NCBI GenBank assembly: GCA_018828145.1
Contig: JAHJWO010000014.1
Span: 1 to 52,636, forward strand
Origin: Alphaproteobacteria bacterium
Lineage (GTDB): Bacteria > Pseudomonadota > Alphaproteobacteria > Rhizobiales > Devosiaceae
Direction of reading: 5' to 3'
DNA: 52,636 nt
Part shown: in pieces, positions 9,604-19,512 of the stretch
How the letters are laid out: each line of letters opens with the position of its first letter
Numbering within the stretch: the first letter of the stretch is position 1
Program-made: the position numbers and the translations under genes
The notes under the pieces: model-generated
The model's database searches: none
Told to the model about the DNA's origin: nothing
Seen by the model: only the letters and a program-made list of their open reading frames with translations

Positions 9604-10452
9604 TTGCAGGGCGAAAAGCAATTGAACGCCGACCAACCAAATCTGGAAGCTGGTGAGCCCAGCAGCCCCCGCGGCGCCGTCGACGACATGGGCCTGCGGG
9701 CCGATTTCATCATGGCGCTGCGGTTCTTCTCGCGGCTGCCCACGGGCAGTTCGCCACACCAGACACCCAATCTGGGGCGCATCGCCATGGCCCTGCCGCT
9801 GGCGAGCGTGGCCATCGGCATCGGGCCGGCCTTGCTGCTCGTCGGCGGGGCACTGACCGGGCTGCCGAGCTATTTTGCGGCGGCACTGGCGGTCGCAGCC
9901 ATGGTGCTGGCGAGCGGCGCCATGGCCGAGGATGCGCTGGCCGATGCGGCCGACGGGCTGTTTGGCGGGCACAGCATCGAGCGGCGGCTCGACATCATGA
10001 AGGACAGCCGGCACGGCACCTATGGGGTGGCGGCGCTGTGCCTGTTCATCCTGCTGCGGGTGACGGGGCTGGGGGCCATCGCGGCGGTCAATCCGCTGGC
10101 GGCGGGGAGCATCTGGCTCGCGGCGAGCATTGTCGGGCGGTCGGGCGCACTATGGGTGGCGGTGGCGCTGCCGCCGGCGCGGCGCGATGGCGCGGCGGCG
10201 ACGGCGGGGCAGTTGCCGGCGCGGAATTTTTCCGTCGGGGCGGTGTTCGCCGCGCTGCTGCTGTTCCTGCTGGCGGGGCCGGCGACGAGCATGTTTGCCC
10301 TGGTGGTCGCGGTGATGCTGGCCGTGATCGTGATGACGGGGTGGGCCGCCCTCTGCAAGCGGCTGGTGGGCGGGCAGACGGGCGACCTGATCGGTGCGCT
10401 GGGGGCACTGGTGGAAGTGGCGGTGCTCGCCGCACTGCTGCCATTTGTGTGA
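9604..10452 (+). CDS. cobS: Adenosylcobinamide-GDP ribazoletransferase
   Basis: This membrane enzyme joins adenosylcobinamide-GDP to alpha-ribazole in the last stage of B12 assembly, and works with cobT. The metal-binding motif AEDALADAADGLFGG and the downstream IMKDSRHGTYG are clear. Several membrane helices follow, as is usual for the family. The start is uncertain. The TTG at 9604 follows a purine-rich AGGAAGGACGGA, while the ATG at 9688 gives a 254-residue protein that begins at the conserved core LRADFIMALRFFSRLP and has the usual family length. Confidence 0.92.
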   Translation: MQGEKQLNADQPNLEAGEPSSPRGAVDDMGLRADFIMALRFFSRLPTGSSPHQTPNLGRIAMALPLASVAIGIGPALLLVGGALTGLPSYFAAALAVAAMVLASGAMAEDALADAADGLFGGHSIERRLDIMKDSRHGTYGVAALCLFILLRVTGLGAIAAVNPLAAGSIWLAASIVGRSGALWVAVALPPARRDGAAATAGQLPARNFSVGAVFAALLLFLLAGPATSMFALVVAVMLAVIVMTGWAALCKRLVGGQTGDLIGALGALVEVAVLAALLPFV

Positions 10453-10567
10453 GGTCCGATGGAGCGATGGCCTCCCCGGGTCGTTATTGTCTCCGCAGGG
10501 TTGAAAATACCGCTGGGGATGACTTTATCGTTCTGATGAGAACCGCAAACCGGGCAGAGGCGCGAGC

Positions 10568-11254
10568 ATGATCTTTATCGGCATTGCGCTGTTGATCGCG
10601 GTGGGTATTGCGCTGCTCATCAGCGGGGACGCGGGGAGCCTCGTCGGGCTGACGCAGGCGCAAACGGCGCAGCTTATCCCCCTTCTGGTCATCCTCATCG
10701 TCTTTGCCGGCGGACTGTTCACCCGGCGGCGCAAGGCGTCGGAGCTGGTGGGCAGCGTGCTGCTGTGGATCGGCATTTTCGGCGTGGCAGCCGTGACCTA
10801 TGCCTATCGCGACGAACTGACCGGCATGGCCGGACGGGTGGCCGGCGAACTGCGGCCAGGCGTCGCCATGGTGGATGCCGAACAGGGGATCGCAACCTTC
10901 CGCCGCGGCATGGGCGGGCATTTCGAGATCAACACCACGGTCAATGGGCATACGACGCCGATGATCTTCGATACGGGCGCCAGCGCGGTGGTGCTGACCA
11001 TTGCCGATGCGGAAGCGGCGGGCATCGATACCGACGGGCTGCGCTTCACCATTCCGGTCTCCACCGCCAATGGCACCGGCCGGGCGGCGCGGGTGCGGCT
11101 GGAGCGGATCGAGGTGGGCGGCATTGCCCGCGAGGGCGTGGCGGCCTTCGTGACCGAACAGGATGCGCTCGACATGAGCCTGCTCGGCATGACCTTCCTC
11201 GAAACGCTGACCCGCTACAGCGTCACGCAGAATTCGCTCGAGCTGGTGGACTGA
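10568..11254 (+). CDS. Membrane-anchored retropepsin-like aspartic protease (TIGR02281 type)
   Basis: The 228-residue protein has three membrane segments (about residues 3-20, 36-53 and 62-80) and then a single pepsin/retropepsin-like lobe. The catalytic motif FDTGAS (D135) and the later LLGMTFLE match the clan AA aspartic proteases of alphaproteobacteria called TIGR02281. One catalytic motif implies a homodimer. The protease domain should face the periplasm. The substrate is unknown. Its end converges with dusA, 10 bases apart. Confidence 0.88.
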   Translation: MIFIGIALLIAVGIALLISGDAGSLVGLTQAQTAQLIPLLVILIVFAGGLFTRRRKASELVGSVLLWIGIFGVAAVTYAYRDELTGMAGRVAGELRPGVAMVDAEQGIATFRRGMGGHFEINTTVNGHTTPMIFDTGASAVVLTIADAEAAGIDTDGLRFTIPVSTANGTGRAARVRLERIEVGGIAREGVAAFVTEQDALDMSLLGMTFLETLTRYSVTQNSLELVD

Positions 11255-11264
11255 GGCAGCGCGG

Positions 11265-12287
11265 TCAGCCTGCCTCAGCCAGACGCGGGCGGTTGACGGC
11301 TTCGAGGGCACGGAACATCACCGCAGAGTCGGCGCCGGGCCGGCAGGCATCGACGCTCAGAATCTGGCGGAACTGGCGCGCGCCCGGCAGGCCATTGGCC
11401 AGACCCAGCATATGGCGGGCGATATTGTTGAGGCGGGTGCCCTGCCCGGCCTCACGATCGGCATAATCGGCCATGGCATGCATGATGGCCTCAAGCGTTA
11501 CCGGCTCGGCGGTGGCACCGAAGAAGCGGCGATCGACCTCGGCGAGCAGCATCGGGGTGTGATAGGCGGCGCGGCCGAGCATGACGCCATCGACATGGGC
11601 CATCTCCGCTTCCGCGGCCTCGAGGCTCTCAAGGCCGCCATTGAGCATCACCGGCAGCGGGGTCAGGCGCGCGCGCAGGCGATGCACGCGATCATAATCC
11701 AGGGGCGGAATGGTGCGGTTTTCCTTGGGGCTGAGGCCCTTGAGCCAGGCCTTGCGCGCATGGACGTAGAGCGCGTCGACACCGGCCGCCACCATGGTAT
11801 CGGCGAAACGGTCGAGGCTTTGCTCGGTGTCCTGGTCGTCGATACCGATGCGGCATTTGACGGTGACCGGCCGGTCGGTGGCGTCGCGCATGGCGCGCAC
11901 GCATTCGGCCACCAGGTCCGGCTCAGCCATCAGGCAGGCCCCGAAGCGGCCCGACTGCACGCGGTCGGACGGGCAGCCGACATTTAGGTTGATCTCGGCA
12001 TAGCCGGCGTCATGGGCGAGGCCCGTGGCCCTGGCCAGTTCGGCCGGATCGGAGCCGCCCAGCTGCAGGGCAACGGGCTGTTCGACCGGGTCGAAGCGCA
12101 GATGGCGCTGTGCATCGCCATGCACGATGGCGGCGCTGGTGACCATTTCGGTGAACAGCAAAGCTTCGCGCGTGAGCAGCCGGTGGAGGTACCGGCAATG
12201 GCGGTCCGTCCAATCCATCATAGGCGCAACACTGAAGCGGCGGGCGCGCTTCACAGCGTCGGCATCATTTCGCGGGCTCTGCAACAT
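11265..12287 (-). CDS. dusA: tRNA dihydrouridine(20/20a) synthase DusA
   Basis: This FMN enzyme reduces uridine to dihydrouridine at positions 20/20a of tRNA. Diagnostic motifs are VAPMMDWTDRHCR, NLNVGCPSDRVQ with catalytic Cys, GRFGACLM and VHARKAWLKGLSPKENR; the last is specific to the DusA subgroup. I take the ATG at 12287 (340 residues). A longer frame starts 30 codons upstream but adds a non-conserved leader. No dedicated operon partner is seen. Confidence 0.93.
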   Translation of the reverse strand: MLQSPRNDADAVKRARRFSVAPMMDWTDRHCRYLHRLLTREALLFTEMVTSAAIVHGDAQRHLRFDPVEQPVALQLGGSDPAELARATGLAHDAGYAEINLNVGCPSDRVQSGRFGACLMAEPDLVAECVRAMRDATDRPVTVKCRIGIDDQDTEQSLDRFADTMVAAGVDALYVHARKAWLKGLSPKENRTIPPLDYDRVHRLRARLTPLPVMLNGGLESLEAAEAEMAHVDGVMLGRAAYHTPMLLAEVDRRFFGATAEPVTLEAIMHAMADYADREAGQGTRLNNIARHMLGLANGLPGARQFRQILSVDACRPGADSAVMFRALEAVNRPRLAEAG

Positions 12288-12401
12288 GGCGTTTCCATAA
12301 TCGCGAATTGGGCGCGGGGCAATGCGCTGGAAGTGATCTGGATCAATGGACGCTATGCACCGTGGGTATATGCTCACCCTGAAAACTGAGAGGGACAGGC
12401 C

Positions 12402-12851
12402 ATGTATACACGTATCGTCGTCGGCATTGACGGGTCAGAACTGGCAACCAAGGCATTGCGTCATGCGCTGACGCTGGCCAAGCAATCGCATGCACGGCTC
12501 TTCGTGGTGACGGTCACCGAGCCGTCGGTGCTGATCTCTCCCGGGGCCGAGATGATGGCTATCAATACCGGCGAACTCATTGCCGAACTGGAAGCGGCCA
12601 AGGCCAGCTCCGCCAAGGCGACGCTGGACGAGGCGCAGGCCCTGGCCAAGGCGGATGGGCTGACCATCGAGCCGATCCATGTGCCATCAAGCGTCGCGGC
12701 CGATGCCCTCTTGGAGACGGCCAAGGCGCAGGGCGCGGACCTGATCGTCATGGGCTCGCATGGTCGACGCGGGCTCGGCCGCCTGTTGCTGGGCAGCCAG
12801 GCCGCCGAAGTGCTGGCGCGTTCGACCATTCCGGTGCTGGTGGTCAAATAG
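12402..12851 (+). CDS. Universal stress protein (UspA family)
   Basis: This 149-residue single-domain protein has the nucleotide-binding Usp fold. It starts with RIVVGIDGSE and ends with the ATP-binding pattern GSHGRRGLGRLLLGS, which fits G-2x-G-9x-G(S/T), so it is probably of the ATP-binding class. A purine-rich GAGAGGGACAGG ribosome binding site precedes the ATG. The gene end converges with the uronate dehydrogenase gene 2 bases away. Its role is general stress adaptation by family, and the sequence gives no specific signal. Confidence 0.93.
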   Translation: MYTRIVVGIDGSELATKALRHALTLAKQSHARLFVVTVTEPSVLISPGAEMMAINTGELIAELEAAKASSAKATLDEAQALAKADGLTIEPIHVPSSVAADALLETAKAQGADLIVMGSHGRRGLGRLLLGSQAAEVLARSTIPVLVVK

Positions 12852-12853
12852 GG

Positions 12854-13639
12854 TCAGGCGTCGTCGAAATGGCCCCATTGCGCAAAGACGCCCCCGGTCA
12901 GCCGGTGGCGCGGGTCGGCGGGGTCGAGCGGCTCGCGCGGGTCGGGTGAGCCCAGTTCGAGCGAGCCATGGCTGGGAGACCAGCCGAATTCGGCGTCCGG
13001 CGCATTGACGAAGAAGGCGTTGGGGTTGTCCGAGATGCCGTAGATGGTCCGGTGCCCCAGCGTCTCGATATCCAGTGCGCGGTCGACCAGGCTCGCCAGG
13101 TCGTCACGGTTGAACCAGAGCCGGGCTTCCCGCGGCGTGCCCGGCTGGCCGGCGGTGCAGATGCGGATGGCGAGGCATTCGATGCCGAACTTATCGAAGT
13201 AGAGCCGGCTCAGGGTCTCGCCGAACGCCTTCGACACGCCATAGAGCGAATCCGGGCGGTAGGGCGCGTCGATTTCGATCGGCACTTCGGCGGTCGGGTA
13301 CATGCCCTGGGCATGGTAGGACGAGGCGAAGATGACGCGGCCGACGCCGGCCTTGCGGGCCGATTCAAAGACATTGTAGGTGCCCATGATGTTGGCTTCG
13401 AGCACGGTCTGCCAGCCGGCTTCCTTGGCCATGCCGCCGAAATGCACGACAGCGGAAATGTCGCGCGCCATCAGGCGGTCGATGGCAGCACGGTCGGCCA
13501 GGTCGGCGATCTCGACCGGAGAGCCATCGTCGGGGGCGACGATATCGGTGGGCAGGAAGGCCCTGCCCCGCGCGGCGAACCATTGGCGCAAATGGCTACC
13601 CAGCCTACCCGAGGCACCGGTCAGCAGGATTTGGGGCAT
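12854..13639 (-). CDS. udh: Uronate dehydrogenase-like NAD-dependent epimerase/dehydratase family protein
   Basis: This 261-residue short-chain dehydrogenase has the NAD-binding TGASGRLGSHL at residues 7-17. The catalytic Ser-Tyr-Lys triad appears in FASSYHAQGMY and YGVSKAFGE. The pattern and length match bacterial uronate dehydrogenases, which oxidise glucuronate or galacturonate to the aldarolactone. The context supports this: it is the last gene of an ABC importer operon next to kdgD, mannonate dehydratase and an SMP-30 lactonase. Specificity for glucuronate against galacturonate cannot be read from sequence. It follows the ATPase gene after 11 bases. Confidence 0.82.
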   Translation of the reverse strand: MPQILLTGASGRLGSHLRQWFAARGRAFLPTDIVAPDDGSPVEIADLADRAAIDRLMARDISAVVHFGGMAKEAGWQTVLEANIMGTYNVFESARKAGVGRVIFASSYHAQGMYPTAEVPIEIDAPYRPDSLYGVSKAFGETLSRLYFDKFGIECLAIRICTAGQPGTPREARLWFNRDDLASLVDRALDIETLGHRTIYGISDNPNAFFVNAPDAEFGWSPSHGSLELGSPDPREPLDPADPRHRLTGGVFAQWGHFDDA

Positions 13640-13650
13640 AGGTCTATTCC

Positions 13651-15330
13651 TCAGGCGGGAGCATCGGCGCGCAGGCGCGGATCGGGGCGGGGTACGGCGC
13701 TGATCAGCTGCCGAGTATAGTCATGCTGCGGGCGCTCGCAAATCTGGGCGACGTCGCCGATCTCGACGATCTTGCCATTCTTCATCACCGCCACGCGATC
13801 ACAGAAATAGCGGATGACCGAGATGTCATGCGAGATGAAGAGGTAAGACAGGCCGAATTCGGACTGCAGGTCGCGCATCAGATCGAGTACCTGGTGGCGG
13901 AGCGACACATCGAGCGCCGAGGTGGGCTCATCGGCAATGATCAGCCGCGGCCGCACGGCGATGGCACGGGCGATGGAGATACGCTGGCGCTGTCCGCCGG
14001 AAAAGGCGTGCGGATAGCGGTCGCCGATATCGGCGGGCAGGCCGACACGGGTGAGCAATTCCTGCACCCGGTCCATCATCTGGTGCTCGGACATGTCGGT
14101 ATTGGTGCGCAGGGGCTCGGAAATGATCTGGTAGATGGTCATGCGCGGGTTAAGCGAGGAATGCGGATCCTGGAAGACCATGCGCACCTCGCCATAGAGC
14201 GACTTCATGCCGGCCTTGCCGAGCGAGGCGATATCGACCGAGGTGCCATCGCCGCGCCAGTAATGCACCTGCCCGCCGGTGGGATTGTAAACTCGCAGCA
14301 GGGTGCGCCCCAGGGTGGTCTTGCCTGAACCGGATTCGCCGACGACCCCGACCGTCTCGCCCTGGTTGATGGTGAGGCTGACGCCGTCGATGGCCTTGAG
14401 ATAGGCGGTGGGGCGGCCGAAAAAGCCCGGATTGAGCGGGAAATGCAGCGCCAGATCGTTGATCTCGGCGATCGGTTTTTCGGCCATCGGCCGGGCCGGA
14501 CGCGGCGCGGGGGTCTCGAGCTTGAGCACGGAGCCAAGCAGCGCGCGGGTATAGGCCTGTTGCGGGCGGGCGAAGAGGTCAAAGACGTTGGCTTCCTCGA
14601 CCTTTTCGCCGCGGAACATAACCATGACGCGGTCGGCGATCTGGGCGACGACGCCCATGTCGTGGGTGATGAACAGTACCGCCATGCCCCGGTCGCGCTG
14701 CAGCTCGCGGATGAGCGAAAGGATTTCGGCCTGGGTTGTGACATCGAGCGCGGTGGTCGGCTCGTCGGCGATGAGGATTTCCGGGTTGCAGGACAGCGCC
14801 ATGGCAATCATGGCGCGCTGGCGCATGCCGCCGGAGAATTCGAAGGAATAGCGGTCGAGCGCGGCATCGGGATTGGGAATGCGCACCCGGTCGAGTAGCG
14901 CAGCGGCGCGAATGCGGGCTTCTTCCTTGCTGATCTTTTCGTGCAGCAGGATGGTCTCGATGATCTGGTGGCCGATGGTATGGACGGGCGACAGGCTCGT
15001 CATCGGTTCCTGGAAGATCATGGCGATGCGGCGGCCGCGGATCTGACGGATGGCCGAGCCGCGATTGCCGAGGGCGACGATGTCGACCTCGCCGGCTTCG
15101 GTCGCGAGATGGATGCTGCCGGCGGTGATCTCGCCCGGCTTAGCGACCAGCTGCAGGATGGCGCGGGCGGTGACGGACTTGCCCGAGCCGCTCTCGCCCA
15201 CGACGCAGAGGGTTTCTCCGCGATGCAGATCGAAGCTCACATCCTTGACGGCATGCAGCACCGATTTGTGCATCGGGAAATCGACGGAGAGATTGCTGAC
15301 CCGCAGGATCGGCGTGGCGGTGTCGATCAT
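13651..15330 (-). CDS. ABC importer ATPase, fused DppD-DppF type
   Basis: This 559-residue protein contains two complete ATP-binding cassettes in tandem. Each has Walker A (GESGSGKS near residue 45, GESGSGKT near residue 340), a signature ([12 protein letters not shown] and [12 protein letters not shown]) and Walker B ([11 protein letters not shown] and [11 protein letters not shown]). It powers the adjacent peptide/opine/nickel-class permeases. The start at 15330 has a GAGG ribosome binding site and lies 7 bases after the permease stop; a start 15 codons upstream would overlap that gene. In this family both peptides and plant oligosaccharides are transported; the neighbours point to a sugar. 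Confidence 0.93.
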   Translation of the reverse strand: MIDTATPILRVSNLSVDFPMHKSVLHAVKDVSFDLHRGETLCVVGESGSGKSVTARAILQLVAKPGEITAGSIHLATEAGEVDIVALGNRGSAIRQIRGRRIAMIFQEPMTSLSPVHTIGHQIIETILLHEKISKEEARIRAAALLDRVRIPNPDAALDRYSFEFSGGMRQRAMIAMALSCNPEILIADEPTTALDVTTQAEILSLIRELQRDRGMAVLFITHDMGVVAQIADRVMVMFRGEKVEEANVFDLFARPQQAYTRALLGSVLKLETPAPRPARPMAEKPIAEINDLALHFPLNPGFFGRPTAYLKAIDGVSLTINQGETVGVVGESGSGKTTLGRTLLRVYNPTGGQVHYWRGDGTSVDIASLGKAGMKSLYGEVRMVFQDPHSSLNPRMTIYQIISEPLRTNTDMSEHQMMDRVQELLTRVGLPADIGDRYPHAFSGGQRQRISIARAIAVRPRLIIADEPTSALDVSLRHQVLDLMRDLQSEFGLSYLFISHDISVIRYFCDRVAVMKNGKIVEIGDVAQICERPQHDYTRQLISAVPRPDPRLRADAPA

Positions 15331-15337
15331 GGCAGCC

Positions 15338-16495
15338 TCACTTGGCATAGGGGTCGGCTGCGTCGCGGACGCCATCGCCGAGGAAATTGAGCGCGAGTAC
15401 CGCCAGCACGACGCAGGCGCCTGGCACGAAAAGCCAGGGGGCCTGGGTGATGGCCCGCAGGTTCTGCGTGTCCTGCAGCAAGACGCCCCAGCTGACGATG
15501 GGCGGCTGCAGGCCGAGCCCGAGGAAGCTGAGCGAGGTTTCGGCCAGGATCATGTTGGGAATGGCCAGGGTGATGGCGGCGATGATGTGCGAATAGAGCG
15601 AAGGCATCATGTGGCGCATGATGAGGCGGAATTCGCTGACGCCATCGAGCCGGGCGGCGATCACGAAATCATCGGTGCGCAGGCTCAGGAAGCGGCCACG
15701 CACCACGCGGGCGATCTCGGTCCAGCCGATCAGCGAGAGGATGATCAGGATGGCGAAATAGACCTGCAAGGGCGGCCAGTCCTTGGGCATGGCGGCGGCG
15801 AGGCCCAGCCAGAGGGGAATGGTGGGCACCGAGCGGATGAACTCGATGACGCGCTGGATGACGCGATCGACCATGCCGCCGCGATAGCCGGAAATGCCGC
15901 CCAGGATCATGCCGATGAGCAGGGACAGGCCGACGCCGACCAGGCCGATGGACATGGAAATGCGCGTGCCATGGATGGTGCGGCTCAACAGGTCCCGGCC
16001 CAAACGGTCGCCACCGGCGAGGAAGAAGGGCTGGGAGGGATCGAGCGGGCCGATGAAGTGCAGGTTCATGTCGAACAGGCCCCACATCTTGTAGCTCTGG
16101 CCGGGGACGAAGAAGCCGATGGGGATGACCTGGGTGGGATCGGGCGTGAAGATGCGGCGGAAGCTCACCGGATCGAGCTTGATGTCAAAGCCGATGACAT
16201 GGGGCTGGAAGCTCTGGCCACCGGCACCATCATCGACAAACCAGCCGATCGACTGCGGTGGCACATAGGTGTAGCGCGGGTCGAACTTGCCCGGATCGTA
16301 GGGCGCAAGGAACTCGGCAAGGAGCGCCACGAAGTAGATCAGCGCCACCACGAAGAGCGAGACGACGGCCAGCTTGTGCTTGCGGAACTTGTTCCACACC
16401 ATGGTCCACTGGCCGGCGGCCTGGAGCTGGCCGGCATTGAGCTGGCGGTCGAGCAGGTCATCATCCTGATGTGGCAGGGGGGCTTCGAGGGTCAT
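15338..16495 (-). CDS. ABC importer permease, DppC type
   Basis: This 385-residue inner-membrane permease has an N-terminal cytoplasmic stretch and a first helix at about residues 42-65. A long periplasmic insertion (about 66-175) precedes the core of five helices. The EAA loop is seen as TDDFVIAARLDGVSEFRLIMRH. It is longer than classical DppC (about 300) because of the periplasmic insertion, a feature I recall from DppC-type permeases associated with oligosaccharide uptake. Its start overlaps the stop of the DppB-type gene by 4 bases (ATGA). Confidence 0.92.
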   Translation of the reverse strand: MTLEAPLPHQDDDLLDRQLNAGQLQAAGQWTMVWNKFRKHKLAVVSLFVVALIYFVALLAEFLAPYDPGKFDPRYTYVPPQSIGWFVDDGAGGQSFQPHVIGFDIKLDPVSFRRIFTPDPTQVIPIGFFVPGQSYKMWGLFDMNLHFIGPLDPSQPFFLAGGDRLGRDLLSRTIHGTRISMSIGLVGVGLSLLIGMILGGISGYRGGMVDRVIQRVIEFIRSVPTIPLWLGLAAAMPKDWPPLQVYFAILIILSLIGWTEIARVVRGRFLSLRTDDFVIAARLDGVSEFRLIMRHMMPSLYSHIIAAITLAIPNMILAETSLSFLGLGLQPPIVSWGVLLQDTQNLRAITQAPWLFVPGACVVLAVLALNFLGDGVRDAADPYAK

Positions 16496-17475
16496 GACAG
16501 GCGGATCCTCGGGTCAGAAATGGCGAGAAGAACGTCGGAGACGAGGGTGCCGATGAGCACGAGCCCGCCGCTGAGCAGGATGAAGGCGCCGGCCAGATAC
16601 ATGTCCTGGCTCTTGAGCGCCTGCAGCAGCAGCGGGCCGGCCGTGGGCAGGTTGAGCACGGTCGAGACGATGAGTTCGCCCGAGATCAGCGCTGGCAGCA
16701 CCCAACCGACGGTGGAAATGAAGGGGTTGAGCGCCACCCGTGTCGGGTAGGACAGGATAAGGCGCGCCTCGGGCAGGCCCTTGGCGCGGCCGGCTTCGAC
16801 ATAGGGCTTGTGCAGCTCGTCGAGCAGGTTGGCGCGCATGATGCGGATCAGCGAGGCGGTGCCGGCCGTGCCCAGCACGAAGATCGGCACCCAGGCATGG
16901 GTGATGAAATCCCAGAGCTTGGCCAGCGACCAGGGCGCATTCTCGAACTGGGGCGAAAACAGGCCGCCGACGGAGACGCCGAACCACATGGTGGTGATGT
17001 AGAGCAGCACGATGGCGAGCAGGAAATTTGGCGTGGCCATGGCCAGGAAGGCAAAGGCGGTGGAAAGGTAGTCGGTGATCGAATATTGGCGGGCCGCCGA
17101 ATAGATGCCGATGGGCAGCGAGAAGGCCCACATCAGCACCAGGGTCAGCACCGAAATCAGCGCCGTCATGCCCATGCGGCCCCAGATCAGGTCGGTGACC
17201 GGCTGGTTCCACTCAAAGCTCTGGCCGAAATCGCCGCGGACAATGCCGCCCATCCATTTGAAATACTGGACGACAACGTTTTCGCCGAGGCCGTAGCGCT
17301 CACGCAGATTGTTGAGCACGGCGCTATCGACCGTTTCGCCCGACTGAGCGATCTGGGCGGCGTAGGTGGAGACATAGTCGCCCGGCGGCAGCTGGATGAC
17401 CGTGAAGGCCAGCACGGAAATGGCCAGCATGGCCGGGATCATGCCGGCGATCCGCTTGAGAATGAAGAACAACAT
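16492..17475 (-). CDS. ABC importer permease, DppB type
   Basis: This 327-residue permease begins with a typical DppB first helix (MLFFILKRIAGMIPAMLAIS). It carries the binding-protein-dependent transport domain with the EAA loop KPYVEAGRAKGLPEARLI. It pairs with the DppC-type protein to form the membrane channel. It is the second gene of the operon, 58 bases after the substrate-binding protein, with an intercistronic hairpin between them, and overlaps the next gene by 4 bases. Confidence 0.92.
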   Translation of the reverse strand: MLFFILKRIAGMIPAMLAISVLAFTVIQLPPGDYVSTYAAQIAQSGETVDSAVLNNLRERYGLGENVVVQYFKWMGGIVRGDFGQSFEWNQPVTDLIWGRMGMTALISVLTLVLMWAFSLPIGIYSAARQYSITDYLSTAFAFLAMATPNFLLAIVLLYITTMWFGVSVGGLFSPQFENAPWSLAKLWDFITHAWVPIFVLGTAGTASLIRIMRANLLDELHKPYVEAGRAKGLPEARLILSYPTRVALNPFISTVGWVLPALISGELIVSTVLNLPTAGPLLLQALKSQDMYLAGAFILLSGGLVLIGTLVSDVLLAISDPRIRLS

Positions 17476-17497
17476 GACGGGGCACCCGGTTGGATGA

Positions 17498-17522
17498 GCG
17501 GCCCGGCCAAAGGCCGGACCGC
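17498..17522 (-). promoter_or_regulatory. Intercistronic hairpin between binding-protein and permease genes
   Basis: GCGGCCCGGCC (17498-17508) pairs with GGCCGGACCGC (17512-17522), with a 3-base loop and one C-A mismatch. No U tract follows, so it is more likely an mRNA-stabilising or attenuating hairpin than a full terminator. Such elements commonly raise binding-protein expression above permease expression. Confidence 0.6.
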
Positions 17523-17533
17523 GGGGGCGTCTG

Positions 17534-19444
17534 CTACTGCTTGAAGTAGAACTGCTCGACGCTCAGCGTGCCAGGATCTGGGTGAATCCAGCCTACCGGC
17601 GTGCCTTCGGGGACGTTGCCCAGATTGTTGGACACGACGGCAAAGCCGTTGATCGCGGTGCTGACGCCGATCTGGTAGAACTGGTCGGCGGCGATATCGA
17701 GCAGCTTCTGGAACAGGGCGGCCTGCTCGTCGGCGTCAGAGGTGGCCTTGATCTGGTCGTAGAGCGACCACTGCTCCTTGACGTAATCGGGCGGCTCCTG
17801 CCCGCCATCGCCGATATAGAACTTGGCCCATTCGACGGCGAAGTTAGACTCGGTGGAGAAGGGGAAGTAGTCGCGCGGATCGATGAAGACGTCGATGCCG
17901 CCCGAGGTGGCGCCCCAGACCACGATGTCATGCTGGCTGGCGGTCTTTTCCTCGTAGAAGCGGGTGCGGTCCATGGCGGCGAAACGCGCGTCGACACCCA
18001 CGGCCTGCCAATATTGCACGAAGAGTTCGGCGGCGTCGGCCATGGCGCCTAGCGCCGTCACGGCTGCGACATTGACCACGAGCGGACTGCCATCGGGTGC
18101 GAGGCGGAAGCCATTGCCGCCGCGCTTGTCGAGGCCGATGGAGTCGAGCAGGCGGTTGGCTTCCTCGACATCATAGGCGATGAACTGGGTGGCGAGCCGC
18201 TCATTGTAGTAGGGCGTGCCCTGGCGCGGGGAAACCTGCTGCGGCGTGCCCTGCCCCAGGTAAAGCGCATCGATGATGGCCTGGCGATCCAGGGCATGGG
18301 ACAGCGCGACGCGGAAGTCCTTGTTCTGGAAGACGTCGTGCTTGACCGGATCGGGCGAGTTGAGATTGACCGAGATGGTCATGGCGTTGCCGACGCGGGA
18401 TTCGCGGGCGCTGATATAGTAGTCGCCAGTCTCCATGCCCTCGGCAATCACCGGCAGATTGACGGGATTGGCGGTGTGGCGGGATTCGTAGTCGATCTCG
18501 CCGGCCAGCACGCTCAGCAGCAGGGTCTGTGACTCGGCATTCACGGAAATGCTGAGGTCATCGATATAGGGAAGCTGGTTCCCGGCGGTATCGACCTTCC
18601 AGTAGTAGGGATTGCGCTCGAGGGTGACGCGGGTGGCGCCGGCCTCGTAGGGCTCGGTGATGCGCCAGGCCTCGAGCGTCGGACGATCCGGATTGCGCCA
18701 GCGCTGGATATTCTCGATGCCCACGCCGCACATATTGACCATGTGCTCGGCCCAATCGGCGGCTCCGGCGGCCGTCGCATTGGCCTCGGCGTCGGGATTG
18801 TATTTCGGCATGAACTGGCTGCAATAGGCCTTGTTGAGCAAGGCCAGCTGCACGCCATAGACGCTGGCGGCATTGACCACGAAGAGGCCGTTTGGCTTGG
18901 TCCAGGAGATGGTGAATTCGGTCGGCGAAGCGACCGATACGGTGGGCAGCTCCCCTTCCACGGTCAGCCAGCCTGGCTTGGTGGGGAAGAGCTTTTCGTC
19001 GGGCAGCACATCCTGGATGAAGAAGGCGACGTCATCGGCGGTGAATGGACTGCCGTCGGACCATTTCATGCCTTCGCGCAGGGTGAAGGTGAAATCCTTG
19101 CTGTCGGCGCTGGCCGTGTAGCCGCTGGCAATATTGGGGACAACTTCGCCGGTCCAGTCGGCATCCCAGGCGATGAGCGGCTCGTAGCCGAAATGGGTGA
19201 AGAGCATGTTGCGGTCATTGCCGCCGACCATGCCACCGCGGAAGGTGCCGCCATAGCGGCCTACTTCACTGACCGGCACGATGACGCGCGGCTCGGCGCC
19301 GACGCGGTCGGCTACTGCCGGCAAGTCGCCGCTGGAGACCAGCGCGTCGAGTTCGGGGGCCTGGCTGTAGTTCTGCGCGAAGGCGGCGTGGCCGAGCGCA
19401 AGAATGGATATCCCCGCCAGAGCGGCAATCCTGAGATGCTTCAA
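17534..19444 (-). CDS. ABC importer substrate-binding protein, family 5 (DppA/OppA type)
   Basis: The product is a 636-residue periplasmic binding protein. A signal peptide covers residues 1-23 (RIAALAGISILALGHAAFA|Q), with no lipobox. The SBP_bac_5 fold is clear from GMKWSDGSPFTADDVAFFI and VALSHALDRQAIIDALYLGQG. It is about 100 residues longer than classical DppA. The start codon is TTG, preceded by a strong GGGAGGG ribosome binding site (reverse complement of 19449-19455). It is the first gene of the five-gene operon ending in udh. Family 5 proteins bind peptides, but some bind oligosaccharides, as in Thermotoga; the neighbours suggest a uronate-containing sugar. This specificity is inference. 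Confidence 0.9.
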   Translation of the reverse strand: MKHLRIAALAGISILALGHAAFAQNYSQAPELDALVSSGDLPAVADRVGAEPRVIVPVSEVGRYGGTFRGGMVGGNDRNMLFTHFGYEPLIAWDADWTGEVVPNIASGYTASADSKDFTFTLREGMKWSDGSPFTADDVAFFIQDVLPDEKLFPTKPGWLTVEGELPTVSVASPTEFTISWTKPNGLFVVNAASVYGVQLALLNKAYCSQFMPKYNPDAEANATAAGAADWAEHMVNMCGVGIENIQRWRNPDRPTLEAWRITEPYEAGATRVTLERNPYYWKVDTAGNQLPYIDDLSISVNAESQTLLLSVLAGEIDYESRHTANPVNLPVIAEGMETGDYYISARESRVGNAMTISVNLNSPDPVKHDVFQNKDFRVALSHALDRQAIIDALYLGQGTPQQVSPRQGTPYYNERLATQFIAYDVEEANRLLDSIGLDKRGGNGFRLAPDGSPLVVNVAAVTALGAMADAAELFVQYWQAVGVDARFAAMDRTRFYEEKTASQHDIVVWGATSGGIDVFIDPRDYFPFSTESNFAVEWAKFYIGDGGQEPPDYVKEQWSLYDQIKATSDADEQAALFQKLLDIAADQFYQIGVSTAINGFAVVSNNLGNVPEGTPVGWIHPDPGTLSVEQFYFKQ

Positions 19445-19512
19445 TGTTCCCTCCCATCAAGCTTTTAGCTGCAGCACCGCTGGGGTTATCCCCGTCATAG
19501 GTGATGGCGGCT

